This document shows, one piece after another, positions 1-7,872 of a DNA stretch of 25,750 nt (the first letter of the stretch is position 1; the number at the start of each line of letters is the position of its first letter). The DNA is taken from positions 1 to 25,750 of the forward strand of contig JAQXHT010000046.1 of NCBI GenBank assembly GCA_029007415.1, given 5' to 3'. The notes below the pieces were generated by a model, which had not been told where the DNA came from, did no database searches, and saw nothing but the letters and a program-made list of their open reading frames with translations. The translations under genes and the position numbers were made by a program. This DNA comes from a bacterium (GTDB lineage: Bacteria > Bacillota_I > Bacilli_A > RF39 > UBA660).

Positions 1-59
1 ATGCCAGTATTAATATAATGTTTGAAGGATTAAAAGAATATATGAGGAGTTTAGCTTAA
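1..59 (+). CDS. C-terminal end of an unidentified protein (partial)
   Basis: One plus-strand frame is open from the left edge to a TAA at 57-59 and would encode the last 18 residues of a protein ending in EYMRSLA. No other frame is open across this stretch. It is too short to assign a family. It does not resemble the C-terminus of ribosomal protein S20, which often lies near gpr in related bacteria. It could be chance, because only 57 bases are visible. Confidence 0.3.
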   Translation, partial: ASINIMFEGLKEYMRSLA

Positions 60-230
60 CTGTTACTAGTTAAACAAGCTAATAAATAATTAAATATAGT
101 AGGGTGTCGCCCATCCGAAATTCGTCTGTGGAGAAACAAAACGTTTCGAAGAAGCAGAAAATTATCAAAGATTTGTTCTGTTTTGTATAGATTTCAAAAA
201 CTAGTAAATACTTATTAATGGTGATTACTA
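60..230 (+). other. Intergenic leader upstream of gpr with GC-richer hairpin patch
   Basis: No gene is supported here. Bases about 101-160 are visibly richer in G+C than the surroundings. They contain a small GGG/CCC hairpin around 101-111, a TCTG (124-127) to CAGA (about 156-159) pairing, and inside it GAAAC/GTTTC. This could be a structured 5' leader or a small RNA. It matches no RNA family I can recognise. The gpr ribosome-binding site GGTGAT lies at the end of the stretch. Confidence 0.3.
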
Positions 231-1253
231 ATGAAACATGAACTAGATTTGTCTTCTTATCAAGTAAGAACAGACTTACTATCAGAAATTTTAGACAAAG
301 AACTAAAAGATTACAAAAGAGAAATCAAATCAGTAGATAATATCAAGGTAGAGTCTATTTTTCTAGATAAGGAGTCTTCCTTGACTATTAATAAAAAGTC
401 AGGTATCTATAAAACAGTTTATTTTGAAGACATAACTGATGAAGACAATTATCAAAAACTAAATAAAGTTCTAATCAGTGAGCTAAAGGAATTTTTTAAC
501 TTAAAAAAATTAACTAATCTAAAAAACTGTTTAATAATTGGACTAGGAAATAGACTATCTACTCCTGATGCTATCGGCCCTTTAACTTTAGATGATATAA
601 AAGTGACAAGACATTTATTTACATTAGGTTTTGACGTTTTAGATAAATATCGGTCTATTGCAACTTTTACACCTGGAGTAATGGGAACAACTGGCATAGA
701 GACTTATGATGCAGTAATGGGGATAATTGATAATATAAAACCAGATTTTATTATTGTCATTGATTCTCTTTGTGCCTCTTCAATCGATAGATTAAATAAA
801 ACAATTCAGATAACAGATACAGGTATTCATCCTGGCAGTGGCATTGGTAATAATAGAAAAGAATTATCTTTTGAAACCTTAAATATTCCAGTCATTGCTA
901 TTGGTATTCCAACAGTAGTAGAAGCTTCAACGATAGTTAGTAATTCGATAGAGTATTTGTTTAACCATCTCAGCTACGAAATAGACAATAAAGATAAAAA
1001 GTCACTAAAGTTTGTTCCTACTATTAGTAGAGATTACAAAGAACATAAGAATAACTTTACTAAAGCCGAAAAAGAAAATCTTCTAGGAATAGTGGGAGGA
1101 TTAGATAGTGCAGCTAGTAAAGACTTAATGCGTGAAGTATTGCTACCTTTAGGATATAACTATATAGTTAGTTCTAAAGAAATAGACTTTGTAGTTAAAA
1201 AAATATCAACATTATTAGCTGATTCTTTAAATAATAGTTTACTCCTTCCTTAA
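231..1253 (+). CDS. gpr: Germination protease GPR (spore endopeptidase)
   Basis: This is the aspartic-type protease (family A25) that degrades small acid-soluble spore proteins during germination. It is made in the forespore as a zymogen. The N-terminus keeps the family's pro-region pattern (ELDLSSYQVRTDL), where autoprocessing occurs. The core motifs GLGNRLSTPDAIGPL, TPGVMGTTGIET and VIDSLCASSIDRL are present, including the conserved acidic residues. At 340 residues it is slightly shorter than Bacillus GPR. The start is fixed by GGTGAT five bases upstream of the ATG. It heads the gpr-spoIIP-yqxA-like block, which indicates that the organism forms spores. The family call is firm. Confidence 0.95.
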   Translation: MKHELDLSSYQVRTDLLSEILDKELKDYKREIKSVDNIKVESIFLDKESSLTINKKSGIYKTVYFEDITDEDNYQKLNKVLISELKEFFNLKKLTNLKNCLIIGLGNRLSTPDAIGPLTLDDIKVTRHLFTLGFDVLDKYRSIATFTPGVMGTTGIETYDAVMGIIDNIKPDFIIVIDSLCASSIDRLNKTIQITDTGIHPGSGIGNNRKELSFETLNIPVIAIGIPTVVEASTIVSNSIEYLFNHLSYEIDNKDKKSLKFVPTISRDYKEHKNNFTKAEKENLLGIVGGLDSAASKDLMREVLLPLGYNYIVSSKEIDFVVKKISTLLADSLNNSLLLP

Positions 1254-1308
1254 TTATCGACAAATATTCTTCACTTTTTTTGGTATATTACCTAAAAAGA
1301 GGTGGAAT

Positions 1309-2280
1309 ATGGGAAAGAGAATGAATCTTAAGAACAAGAAAAAGAAAAGACACATTATTAAGAAAACAATATTCATTATAGTATTTCTCTTTTCTTGCTT
1401 TTTTACTATTAGATTATTAGCTAGTATTTCCATTGAGAATCAATCTGATGAATTTTTAACCTACTTACTAGAAAATCAAAATATATACTTAGAAGATAAT
1501 CGAAAAGGGTTTAGTTATTTTCATAAATTAATGATGAACATTATAAACGTCGATTTATCAAGTCCATTAACTTTTCTTAATAGAGATTATAAAGGATTAA
1601 CCAATAACAATATTGTTCAGGTAAGACAAACAGAAACAACTTTTAAGAATAAAGACCAGAGTAAAAAAAATCCAACTATTTATATATATAATACGCATCA
1701 AACTGAAGATTATAAGCCAACTAGTTACTTAGAATATAGCGTGAATCCTAGTGTTATGATGTCTAGCTATATCTTAGAAGAACAATTAACCAAAAAAGGT
1801 TATAAAGTTTTAGTAGAGGAAGAAAGCGTTAGTAAATTAAGAACATCATTAGGACTAAATTATGCAGGAAGCTATAAAGTTACCAGAAGTATGATGGAAA
1901 CAGCTAAAAAAAACAATCCAACACTAAAGTACTATATTGATTTACATCGCGATTCACTAACACATGATAAAACAACCTTAACAGTAGATAATAAAAGTTA
2001 TGCCAAGATACTATTTTTAATAGGTCTTGAAAATACCAATTATCAAGAAAACTTAGACTTCACTACTAAAATAAGTAATTTATTAAATGAAAAGATACCA
2101 GGACTTAGTAAAGGTATATACAAAAAAGAGGGACCACTTGTAAATGGCGTATATAATCAAGACTTTTCTAATAGAGTAATACTGATAGAATTAGGAGGTA
2201 ATGAAAATACGATAGAGGAAGTTTATAGAAGCCTAATAGTTCTTGGAGAAGTGCTTGATGAGGTGATAAAAAGTGACTAA
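1309..2280 (+). CDS. spoIIP: Stage II sporulation protein P (SpoIIP), peptidoglycan amidase/endopeptidase
   Basis: SpoIIP works with SpoIID and SpoIIM to hydrolyse peptidoglycan during engulfment of the forespore. A lysine/arginine-rich start is followed by a membrane segment at about residues 20-40, so the catalytic domain faces outward. The amidase-like domain shows IYIYNTHQTEDY, with the catalytic-type histidine and glutamate, then YYIDLHRDS and a late ILIELGGNENT. The start has the strong site AGAGGTGG upstream, and a second ATG lies four codons in. At 323 residues it is shorter than Bacillus SpoIIP. The last eight bases overlap the next gene, which suggests translational coupling. Confidence 0.93.
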   Translation: MGKRMNLKNKKKKRHIIKKTIFIIVFLFSCFFTIRLLASISIENQSDEFLTYLLENQNIYLEDNRKGFSYFHKLMMNIINVDLSSPLTFLNRDYKGLTNNNIVQVRQTETTFKNKDQSKKNPTIYIYNTHQTEDYKPTSYLEYSVNPSVMMSSYILEEQLTKKGYKVLVEEESVSKLRTSLGLNYAGSYKVTRSMMETAKKNNPTLKYYIDLHRDSLTHDKTTLTVDNKSYAKILFLIGLENTNYQENLDFTTKISNLLNEKIPGLSKGIYKKEGPLVNGVYNQDFSNRVILIELGGNENTIEEVYRSLIVLGEVLDEVIKSD

Positions 2281-2596
2281 AAGTGGCATTGCAAGATTAG
2301 TTATTTTAATTTTATTCTTCCTGTTCATGATTCTTTATGGAATGCAACTAACCGGTTATAACGAATATAGACAGAATAAGAAAAGTCTTTTAACAAGTGA
2401 AGAGTTATCTAACTATGAAAAAGATATAAAAGCAGGAAAAGATGTTAGTACTAGTGACTACTTAGCCAAAAAGAAGAAATCTTATAAAAATAAGCTTTCT
2501 AATCTAGGTTTAGACATATCTAAAGGAATCAGTTTTGTTTTCAATAAAACAATGGATGGTTTATTTAAACTAATGGAAGAAGCAGTTAATTCTTAA
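2273..2596 (+). CDS. Small single-pass membrane protein, YqxA-like by position
   Basis: This 107-residue protein has one hydrophobic segment at about residues 7-27 and a charged, Lys-rich remainder with a possible amphipathic C-terminal helix. It overlaps the end of spoIIP by eight bases and precedes lepA. In Bacillus subtilis this position is held by yqxA (DUF3679), a protein of similar size and topology. Sequence similarity to YqxA cannot be judged by eye, so the assignment rests on position, length and topology. A role linked to SpoIIP or spore formation is inference. Confidence 0.7.
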   Translation: MTKSGIARLVILILFFLFMILYGMQLTGYNEYRQNKKSLLTSEELSNYEKDIKAGKDVSTSDYLAKKKKSYKNKLSNLGLDISKGISFVFNKTMDGLFKLMEEAVNS

Positions 2597-2646
2597 AGAT
2601 TCCGATAAATAAAAACAGTAAACTATCTTAGAAAATGTTAAAAAAA

Positions 2647-2690
2647 TTTTGAAAAAGAAGCGCTACAAGCATTTCAAAAGTTGTTTTCTT
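2647..2690 (+). terminator. Possible intrinsic terminator after the gpr operon
   Basis: TTTTGAAA at 2647-2654 pairs with TTTCAAAA at 2672-2679. A short GCT/AGC pairing sits inside the loop, and a T-rich stretch follows at 2681-2690. The stem is AT-rich and the T run is interrupted, so this is a weak call. It overlaps the -35 region of the lepA promoter. Confidence 0.35.
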
Positions 2691-2709
2691 ATACGAATTA
2701 AGGTATACT
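2681..2709 (+). promoter_or_regulatory. Predicted sigma-A promoter for lepA
   Basis: TTGTTT (2681-2686) and TATACT (2704-2709) are separated by 17 bases and lie about 20 bases upstream of the lepA start. The -10 is good and the -35 is partial. It would let lepA be transcribed independently of the sporulation genes. Confidence 0.6.
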
Positions 2710-2728
2710 TTAACTGTGGTGATTTCTA

Positions 2729-4528
2729 ATGAAACAAAAAAACATACGTAATTTTTCTATTATAGCACATATAGATCATGGTAAAAGTACTTTAGCAGAT
2801 AGATTAATTGAATTAACTGGAGCTCTTGATCAAAGACAAATGAAAGACCAAATTCTTGATTCAATGGACATTGAAAGAGAACGTGGTATTACTATTAAAT
2901 TAAATACGGTTACTCTAAACTATAACTATCAAGGAGAAGACTATCAGTTAAATTTAATAGATACTCCAGGTCATGTCGATTTCTCTTATGAAGTAAGTAG
3001 AAGTCTAGCTTCTTGTGAAGGAGCATTATTAGTAGTGGATGCACACGAAGGCATAGAAGCACAAACACTAGCTAATCTTTACTTAGCACTTGACCATAAT
3101 CTTGCAATCATTCCAGTAATTAATAAAATAGATTTACCAAATGCTGAAATTGAAAAGGTTGAAGGAGAGTTAGAAAGCCTTGGCTTTGACAAAAAAGACA
3201 TCTTAAAAATAAGTGCAAAAACAGGTCAGGGAGTACCATTACTTCTTGAACAAATCGTTACTAAACTTCCTTGTCCTAAAGGAGAAGAAACAAAACCCTT
3301 AAGGGCTTTAATATTTGATAGTATTTATGATTCTTATCGCGGTGTTTTAATGGCAGTTCGTGTCTTTGATGGTGAATTAAAAGTAGGAGATATGATTTCA
3401 ATGTTACAAACAGATTCTTCCTATGAAGTATTATCTTTATTCATCAATACTCCTAAGGAAAAGGAAAAACAAGTCTTAAAAACCGGTGAAGTTGGATATG
3501 TCTACGCTTCTATAAAAAGTATCAATGACATTCATGTCGGTGATACCTTAACAACTACTAAAACCAAGAATGAAATAGAACCATTACCAGGTTATCAACC
3601 AATGAAAAGTATGGTATACTGTGGACTTTACCCAATAGAAACAAGTGAATTTGAGTTCTTAAGAAGTGCTCTAGCTAAACTGAAACTAAATGATGCTGCC
3701 TTAACCTTCGAACCCGAAACATCTCTAGCTCTAGGATTTGGGTTTCGCTGTGGCTTTTTAGGTTTATTACATATGGATGTCACTAAAGAACGTCTTGAAA
3801 GAGAATTTTCTATATCTCTAATCGCGACCGCCCCTTCGGTAAAATATCAGGTACTATGTCAAGATGCTACAAACTTAACTGTAGAATCACCATTTCAAAT
3901 GCCTGATAAAAGCAAGATTAAAGAAATAAAAGAGCCATATGTAAAAGCCCATATCTACACCCCAAAAGATTATATTGGTCCTATTATTGAATTATCAAAT
4001 GAAAAAAGAGGAATAATGGAGACGATTGATTACATAACTGACCAAAGAGTAGTAATAATTTATGATTTTCCATTATCAGAAATAATTTATGACTTCTTTG
4101 ATAGATTAAAATCAATCACTAAGGGGTACGCTTCATTTGATTACGAATTTATTGGTGATAGAGTAAGTGATTTAGTAAAACTAGATGTATTATTAAATGG
4201 TGAAACAGTTGATGCTTTAAGTATGATTGTACATAGAAGTTTTGCTGATAAAAAAGGAAGAGAACTAGTTGAAAGATTAAAAGAAGTTATTCCAAGACAA
4301 TTATTTGAAGTACCAGTTCAAGCTAGTGTTGGTGGAAAAATAATTGCAAGAACAGATATAAAAGCCTTAAGAAAAAATGTCCTTGCTAAATGTTATGGTG
4401 GAGATATCACTAGAAAGAAAAAACTTCTAGAAAAACAAAAAGAAGGAAAGAAAAAGATGAAACGACTAGGTTCTGTCGAAGTCCCTCAAGAAGCTTTCCT
4501 TGCTCTTTTAACGAAAGATAAAAATTAA
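2729..4528 (+). CDS. lepA: Elongation factor 4 (LepA), ribosomal back-translocase GTPase
   Basis: LepA is a translational GTPase related to EF-G that acts on the ribosome under stress and during translation initiation. The G motifs are clear: AHIDHGKST (P-loop, about residues 13-21), RGITI (switch I), DTPGHVDF (switch II), NKID (G4) and SAKTGQG (G5). The EF-G-like domains follow, and the LepA-specific C-terminal domain ends with the basic run GGDITRKKKLLEKQKEGKKKMK (22 residues; key features are the RKKK and KKKMK clusters). The 599-residue length is typical. GGTGAT lies five bases before the ATG. Its end overlaps the convergent hydrolase gene by four bases. Confidence 0.98.
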   Translation: MKQKNIRNFSIIAHIDHGKSTLADRLIELTGALDQRQMKDQILDSMDIERERGITIKLNTVTLNYNYQGEDYQLNLIDTPGHVDFSYEVSRSLASCEGALLVVDAHEGIEAQTLANLYLALDHNLAIIPVINKIDLPNAEIEKVEGELESLGFDKKDILKISAKTGQGVPLLLEQIVTKLPCPKGEETKPLRALIFDSIYDSYRGVLMAVRVFDGELKVGDMISMLQTDSSYEVLSLFINTPKEKEKQVLKTGEVGYVYASIKSINDIHVGDTLTTTKTKNEIEPLPGYQPMKSMVYCGLYPIETSEFEFLRSALAKLKLNDAALTFEPETSLALGFGFRCGFLGLLHMDVTKERLEREFSISLIATAPSVKYQVLCQDATNLTVESPFQMPDKSKIKEIKEPYVKAHIYTPKDYIGPIIELSNEKRGIMETIDYITDQRVVIIYDFPLSEIIYDFFDRLKSITKGYASFDYEFIGDRVSDLVKLDVLLNGETVDALSMIVHRSFADKKGRELVERLKEVIPRQLFEVPVQASVGGKIIARTDIKALRKNVLAKCYGGDITRKKKLLEKQKEGKKKMKRLGSVEVPQEAFLALLTKDKN

Positions 4529-5286
4529 TCTTTAAAAAATATATAAATAATTCTTAAAACAATATCTAAATTTTCTAAATAAGAGTAATGAGTAGAATTT
4601 TTAAAAACAATAAGCTCACTATCTCTTATTTTTTTCTTCATTAAAACACCATCACTTAAGGGCGTAGCAGTATCTTTATCACCCCAAAGAATTAATGTTT
4701 CTGTTTTAATATTTTCTAAATAATCAGTTAAATCTAAATTAACGATATTTTTAAAAGTCTCTCTTTCTAAAGCATTTAATGCCGAATAGTCACTAGAAGC
4801 AAACAATTTAAAAATCCTTTTTTTATATCTTACTCGGTATTTCTTTGGAACAATTCTTGCTAGCCATTGTAGTAATTTATAACTTTTTAAGCGCAACCAT
4901 TTTCCAAAAGTTATTCTGGGTTTTATACCAGCACTATCAATCAAAAGTAGCCTTTTAATTTTTATATTGTACAAACCAGTTAGTAAAATAGCTATCCTTC
5001 CACCAAAAGAATGGGCAATGATATAAGGATTAGTAATCTGCTCTTTATCTAATAACGTAATAATAAGTCCAACATAATCGTGCATAGTCAAAACTTTCTT
5101 AGGAAACGGTGTCTTTCCAAAGCCAGGATAATCAACTAAATATACCGTGTAACTATTTCTTAAAGAATTAATCATTCCCTTAAAAGTATCTTTCGTTTTG
5201 CCCCATCCAGGCAAGATAATGACTGTTTCCTTCTGATTACCAAACTTCTCATAATAAAGCTTAACACCTTTATAAGTAATGTACAT
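4525..5286 (-). CDS. Alpha/beta hydrolase
   Basis: This is an alpha/beta-hydrolase fold enzyme of about 253 residues with no signal peptide, so probably cytoplasmic. The oxyanion-hole region is LPGWGKT near the N-terminus. The nucleophile elbow is AHSFGG, the acidic residue lies in LWGDKDTATP and the catalytic histidine in NSTHYSYLEN, which completes a Ser-Asp-His triad. The substrate cannot be read from sequence. I place the start at the ATG at 5286, four bases after the site AGGTGAT. An in-frame GTG nine bases further upstream overlaps that site and is less likely. In B. subtilis hemW would follow lepA, so this gene breaks the usual synteny. Confidence 0.85.
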   Translation of the reverse strand: MYITYKGVKLYYEKFGNQKETVIILPGWGKTKDTFKGMINSLRNSYTVYLVDYPGFGKTPFPKKVLTMHDYVGLIITLLDKEQITNPYIIAHSFGGRIAILLTGLYNIKIKRLLLIDSAGIKPRITFGKWLRLKSYKLLQWLARIVPKKYRVRYKKRIFKLFASSDYSALNALERETFKNIVNLDLTDYLENIKTETLILWGDKDTATPLSDGVLMKKKIRDSELIVFKNSTHYSYLENLDIVLRIIYIFFKD

Positions 5287-5364
5287 AATAATCACCTAAT
5301 TTATCATATGAAAAAAAGTCAAAAAAGTACGTAAAGAAGCGTTTAATCCTCATAAAAAATCTAT

Positions 5365-5392
5365 ATGTTTTATCAAAATAATCTGTTATAAT
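5365..5392 (+). promoter_or_regulatory. Predicted extended -10 promoter of the surface-protein operon
   Basis: A perfect TATAAT at 5387-5392 is preceded by TGT, an extended -10 element. The -35 candidate ATGTTT is poor, with a 16-base spacer. It lies about 35 bases upstream of the first gene of the four-gene cluster. Confidence 0.6.
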
Positions 5393-5407
5393 GATAATAA
5401 GGAGGTA

Positions 5408-5425
5408 ATGAAGATAGGAAAGTAA
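5408..5425 (+). other. Five-codon micro-ORF (MKIGK) behind an ideal ribosome-binding site
   Basis: The site AAGGAGGT at 5399-5406 sits only one base before ATG AAG ATA GGA AAG TAA. The stop is one base before the ATG of the next gene at 5427. The AGGAAAG inside the micro-ORF could serve as the binding site for that gene. This could be translational coupling or simply leader sequence. The very short spacing between the binding site and the micro-ORF start argues for caution. Confidence 0.3.
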
Positions 5426-5426
5426 T

Positions 5427-6401
5427 ATGAAAAAAACATTGAAAATTAAATTAATACTAATACTTTTAATTTACATGTTATTACTAGTAACTTACAAAAC
5501 ATATCAAAAACTAAAAGCAGATCAATTGCCTTCCACAACAACATCTGTTTCTTGTATGCAAAGATATGTTGATAAAGATGTATCGGATAGCACCGAAGCT
5601 ATAAATTTAATCAAACACGATTCAACAATTCAAGAAAAAAATTGTAGCACCACGATTCAAATGATAGACAAACAAATTCAAGAAGAAACACAAATATATG
5701 GAGTGAACCTTTGTGAAATGGCACCAGAGACAGCACTGGAAATTTATAACATCATAAGTAGAATTTATAAAGAATATAGTGGCATAAAAGGATATGTAAC
5801 AAACTTAACCTTAAATAATGATAGTAATACTTCACACATAACTTCTTTTAAACCAAATTATATTTTCGTAACAAGCTCAAAAAAAGATACTTTTCCAATG
5901 GTGATAAAAAGTCAAATTTTACTAAATTCAAGATACTATCTAAATGAAGATTATGCTAAAAGTGTTATTAACCAAGAAATCAAGGAAAGAAATTTTTCTT
6001 CAAATACGACGTTAGCTAACCTTTTAGTTCACGAATATGCTCATGTAATAACTTATGTCTTAACACTAAAATATTATGAAAGTGTAAACCCAGTTTTCTT
6101 AACAAAAGAAAATTATGAAAACTATAGCAAAGCACTTAATAATTATAAAAATGATAACTTTAGCAAGATGTTATTTAATGAAGCATATAAAACCTTCAAA
6201 GACAGTGAAAGTGAAGATGAATTTCGGGAAGCTATCTCATTATATGCTAATAAAAAAGACGGACTAGGAAATGTCTTATATAATGAAACTATTGCTGAAG
6301 CTTTTCATGACTATTTTTTGAATGGTAAGAGTGCTAGTAAAGAATCGTTAGAAATTGTAAAAATATTAGACAAATATAGTATCAAGTATTCATTGAAATA
6401 G
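5427..6401 (+). CDS. Membrane-anchored HExxH zinc-peptidase-like protein
   Basis: A signal-anchor segment at about residues 8-24 is followed by an extracytoplasmic region of about 300 residues. LLVHEYAHVITY (HEYAH at about 202-206) is a zincin HExxH motif. Downstream NETIAEAFHDYF (about 286-297) could supply the third glutamate ligand; the AEAF pattern resembles lethal-factor-type (ATLF) zincins. Three cysteines (SCMQR, NCST, LCEM) lie before the catalytic part. It begins the four-gene cluster and lies 13 bases upstream of the next copy. I infer a cell-surface metallopeptidase; its substrate is unknown. A non-peptidase zinc protein remains possible. Confidence 0.6.
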   Translation: MKKTLKIKLILILLIYMLLLVTYKTYQKLKADQLPSTTTSVSCMQRYVDKDVSDSTEAINLIKHDSTIQEKNCSTTIQMIDKQIQEETQIYGVNLCEMAPETALEIYNIISRIYKEYSGIKGYVTNLTLNNDSNTSHITSFKPNYIFVTSSKKDTFPMVIKSQILLNSRYYLNEDYAKSVINQEIKERNFSSNTTLANLLVHEYAHVITYVLTLKYYESVNPVFLTKENYENYSKALNNYKNDNFSKMLFNEAYKTFKDSESEDEFREAISLYANKKDGLGNVLYNETIAEAFHDYFLNGKSASKESLEIVKILDKYSIKYSLK

Positions 6402-6414
6402 AAGGTGAGAGAAA

Positions 6415-7853
6415 ATGAATAAAAAATTAAGATGGCTATTAATAATACTTTTAGTGTTGGTAATATTGGATGGTAGTTAGTTATACATCAAAAAAAGCAA
6501 GAATAGAGCATTGGCAGAGCAAAAAGAATTAGTAGAAGACAAAGACATAGATGATGAAGAAGACAATGAAGAAATAAGCAATTACCAATTGGTTAACTTA
6601 ATAGTAGGCCAGACATCTAAACTTCAATATGATTTTTTAGCTAATACACTAAGTGAAGTTAAATTTACAAGTCAAAACAGTTCCATTGCTTCAGTAGATG
6701 ATGAAGGCAAAATTACCGGAATTTCACCAGGTACTACAACAATAACTTTAGAATATACCGGAGGAAAATTAGAATTTTATATTACCGTTAATGATAGTTA
6801 TTAAGCACTAATAACACCAAAATACACTTTATATCACTTCACCGTCCAGAAGGAACATTTAAAGGTTGCGATGCAATTTTATTAGAAAGTAATGGTAAAT
6901 ATGGACTAGTCGATACAGGATTTGCTAGTACAAGAGCTAGTTTATATAACTATCTAATGCAATTTGATACAAACGGAATATTGAAACTAGATTTTGTTTT
7001 AATAACACATAATCATTCTGACCATATTGGAGGTCTATCTTATCTATTAGAACAAAATAATATAAAGGTTGGAACTCTTTACATCAATAAATACTACAAA
7101 AATGATATTTCTGCTAAATTATTGAGTTCTGATAAACAAACAAACTATAAGACCTATACTAGTGAAAATAATAAAAAGTATGTCACGCAAAATCAACAAA
7201 GATACAATGCTGTAATTTCATTAATGAAACAACGTCATCAAAATGATACGACTAACTTCAATATTCACTATTTAACAGCTAAAGACGATGTTAGAAGGTC
7301 AGATGGTGGACTTAAAAACTTTAAACTTGGTAATTACGATATAAAACTTTATAATACTAGACAACAATTAAAAAGTAGTAAAATTGATTATAATGGCTTT
7401 GATAGTGGAAATTGTTTGAATGAGTATTGCCGAAATGCTGATGGAAATGTAAATACCGTAGTAGCAAAAGTAACAAGTAATGTTAATGGCATAAACCATA
7501 CTGCTCTACTAACAGGAGATTTGAATTATTCATTACTGTTAGGAGTAACTAAAGCCGCTGGCAAGGTAGCTGTTTTTAAAATGCCACATCATGGATATTT
7601 AACAGTTAATAAAGTAAGAGGAACAACTAAGACAAATATTAGAAATTCTTTAAAAAATTCAATTGGTTCAAAAACAATAGTAGTAGTCACTAATAAAGCA
7701 AGTACCTTTTCACAAAGAACAACAATGGGAATGCTATACACAACTAAAACCTTGGGGAAAACACCTTACTACACAGGTGGAAACAATGGTACAGATGGTA
7801 AGACAATTGTTATTGACTTTGCTAAAACAAATTTAAATGTTGAATATAATTAA
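6415..7853 (+). pseudogene. Broken copy of the Big2-MBL surface lipoprotein gene
   Basis: The reading frame starts at ATG 6415 behind AAGGTGAG and encodes a hydrophobic N-terminus. A TAG at 6478-6480 stops it after 21 codons. The same frame then continues through the Big2-like domain to a TAA at 6802-6804. From 6801 the following frame (one base back) carries the metallo-beta-lactamase domain (HNHSDH, LLTGD, MPHHG) without interruption to 7853. Aligned with the intact neighbour at 7873, the linker is ten bases shorter, consistent with a one-base loss plus a loss of three codons. Two separate lesions make a pseudogene likely. The MBL part from ATG 6957 could still be made, but it lacks a signal peptide and the first part of the domain. 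Confidence 0.85.
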
Positions 7854-7872
7854 AAAGGATAGGGTGATAAAA

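Noticed and set aside
100..165. Possible SRP RNA in the gpr upstream region (GAAGCAG-like string)
   Set aside because: The universal GGAA-tetraloop helix with its flanking symmetric loop cannot be formed; the local hairpin has an AAAAC loop instead.
452..697. Minus-strand open frame inside gpr
   Set aside because: It lies wholly within a conserved gene on the other strand and shows no family features.
6790..6830. Programmed minus-one frameshift joining the two halves of the broken Big2-MBL gene
   Set aside because: The codons before the stop (AGT TAT TAA) do not form a slippery heptamer, and the upstream in-frame TAG at 6478 would still block translation.
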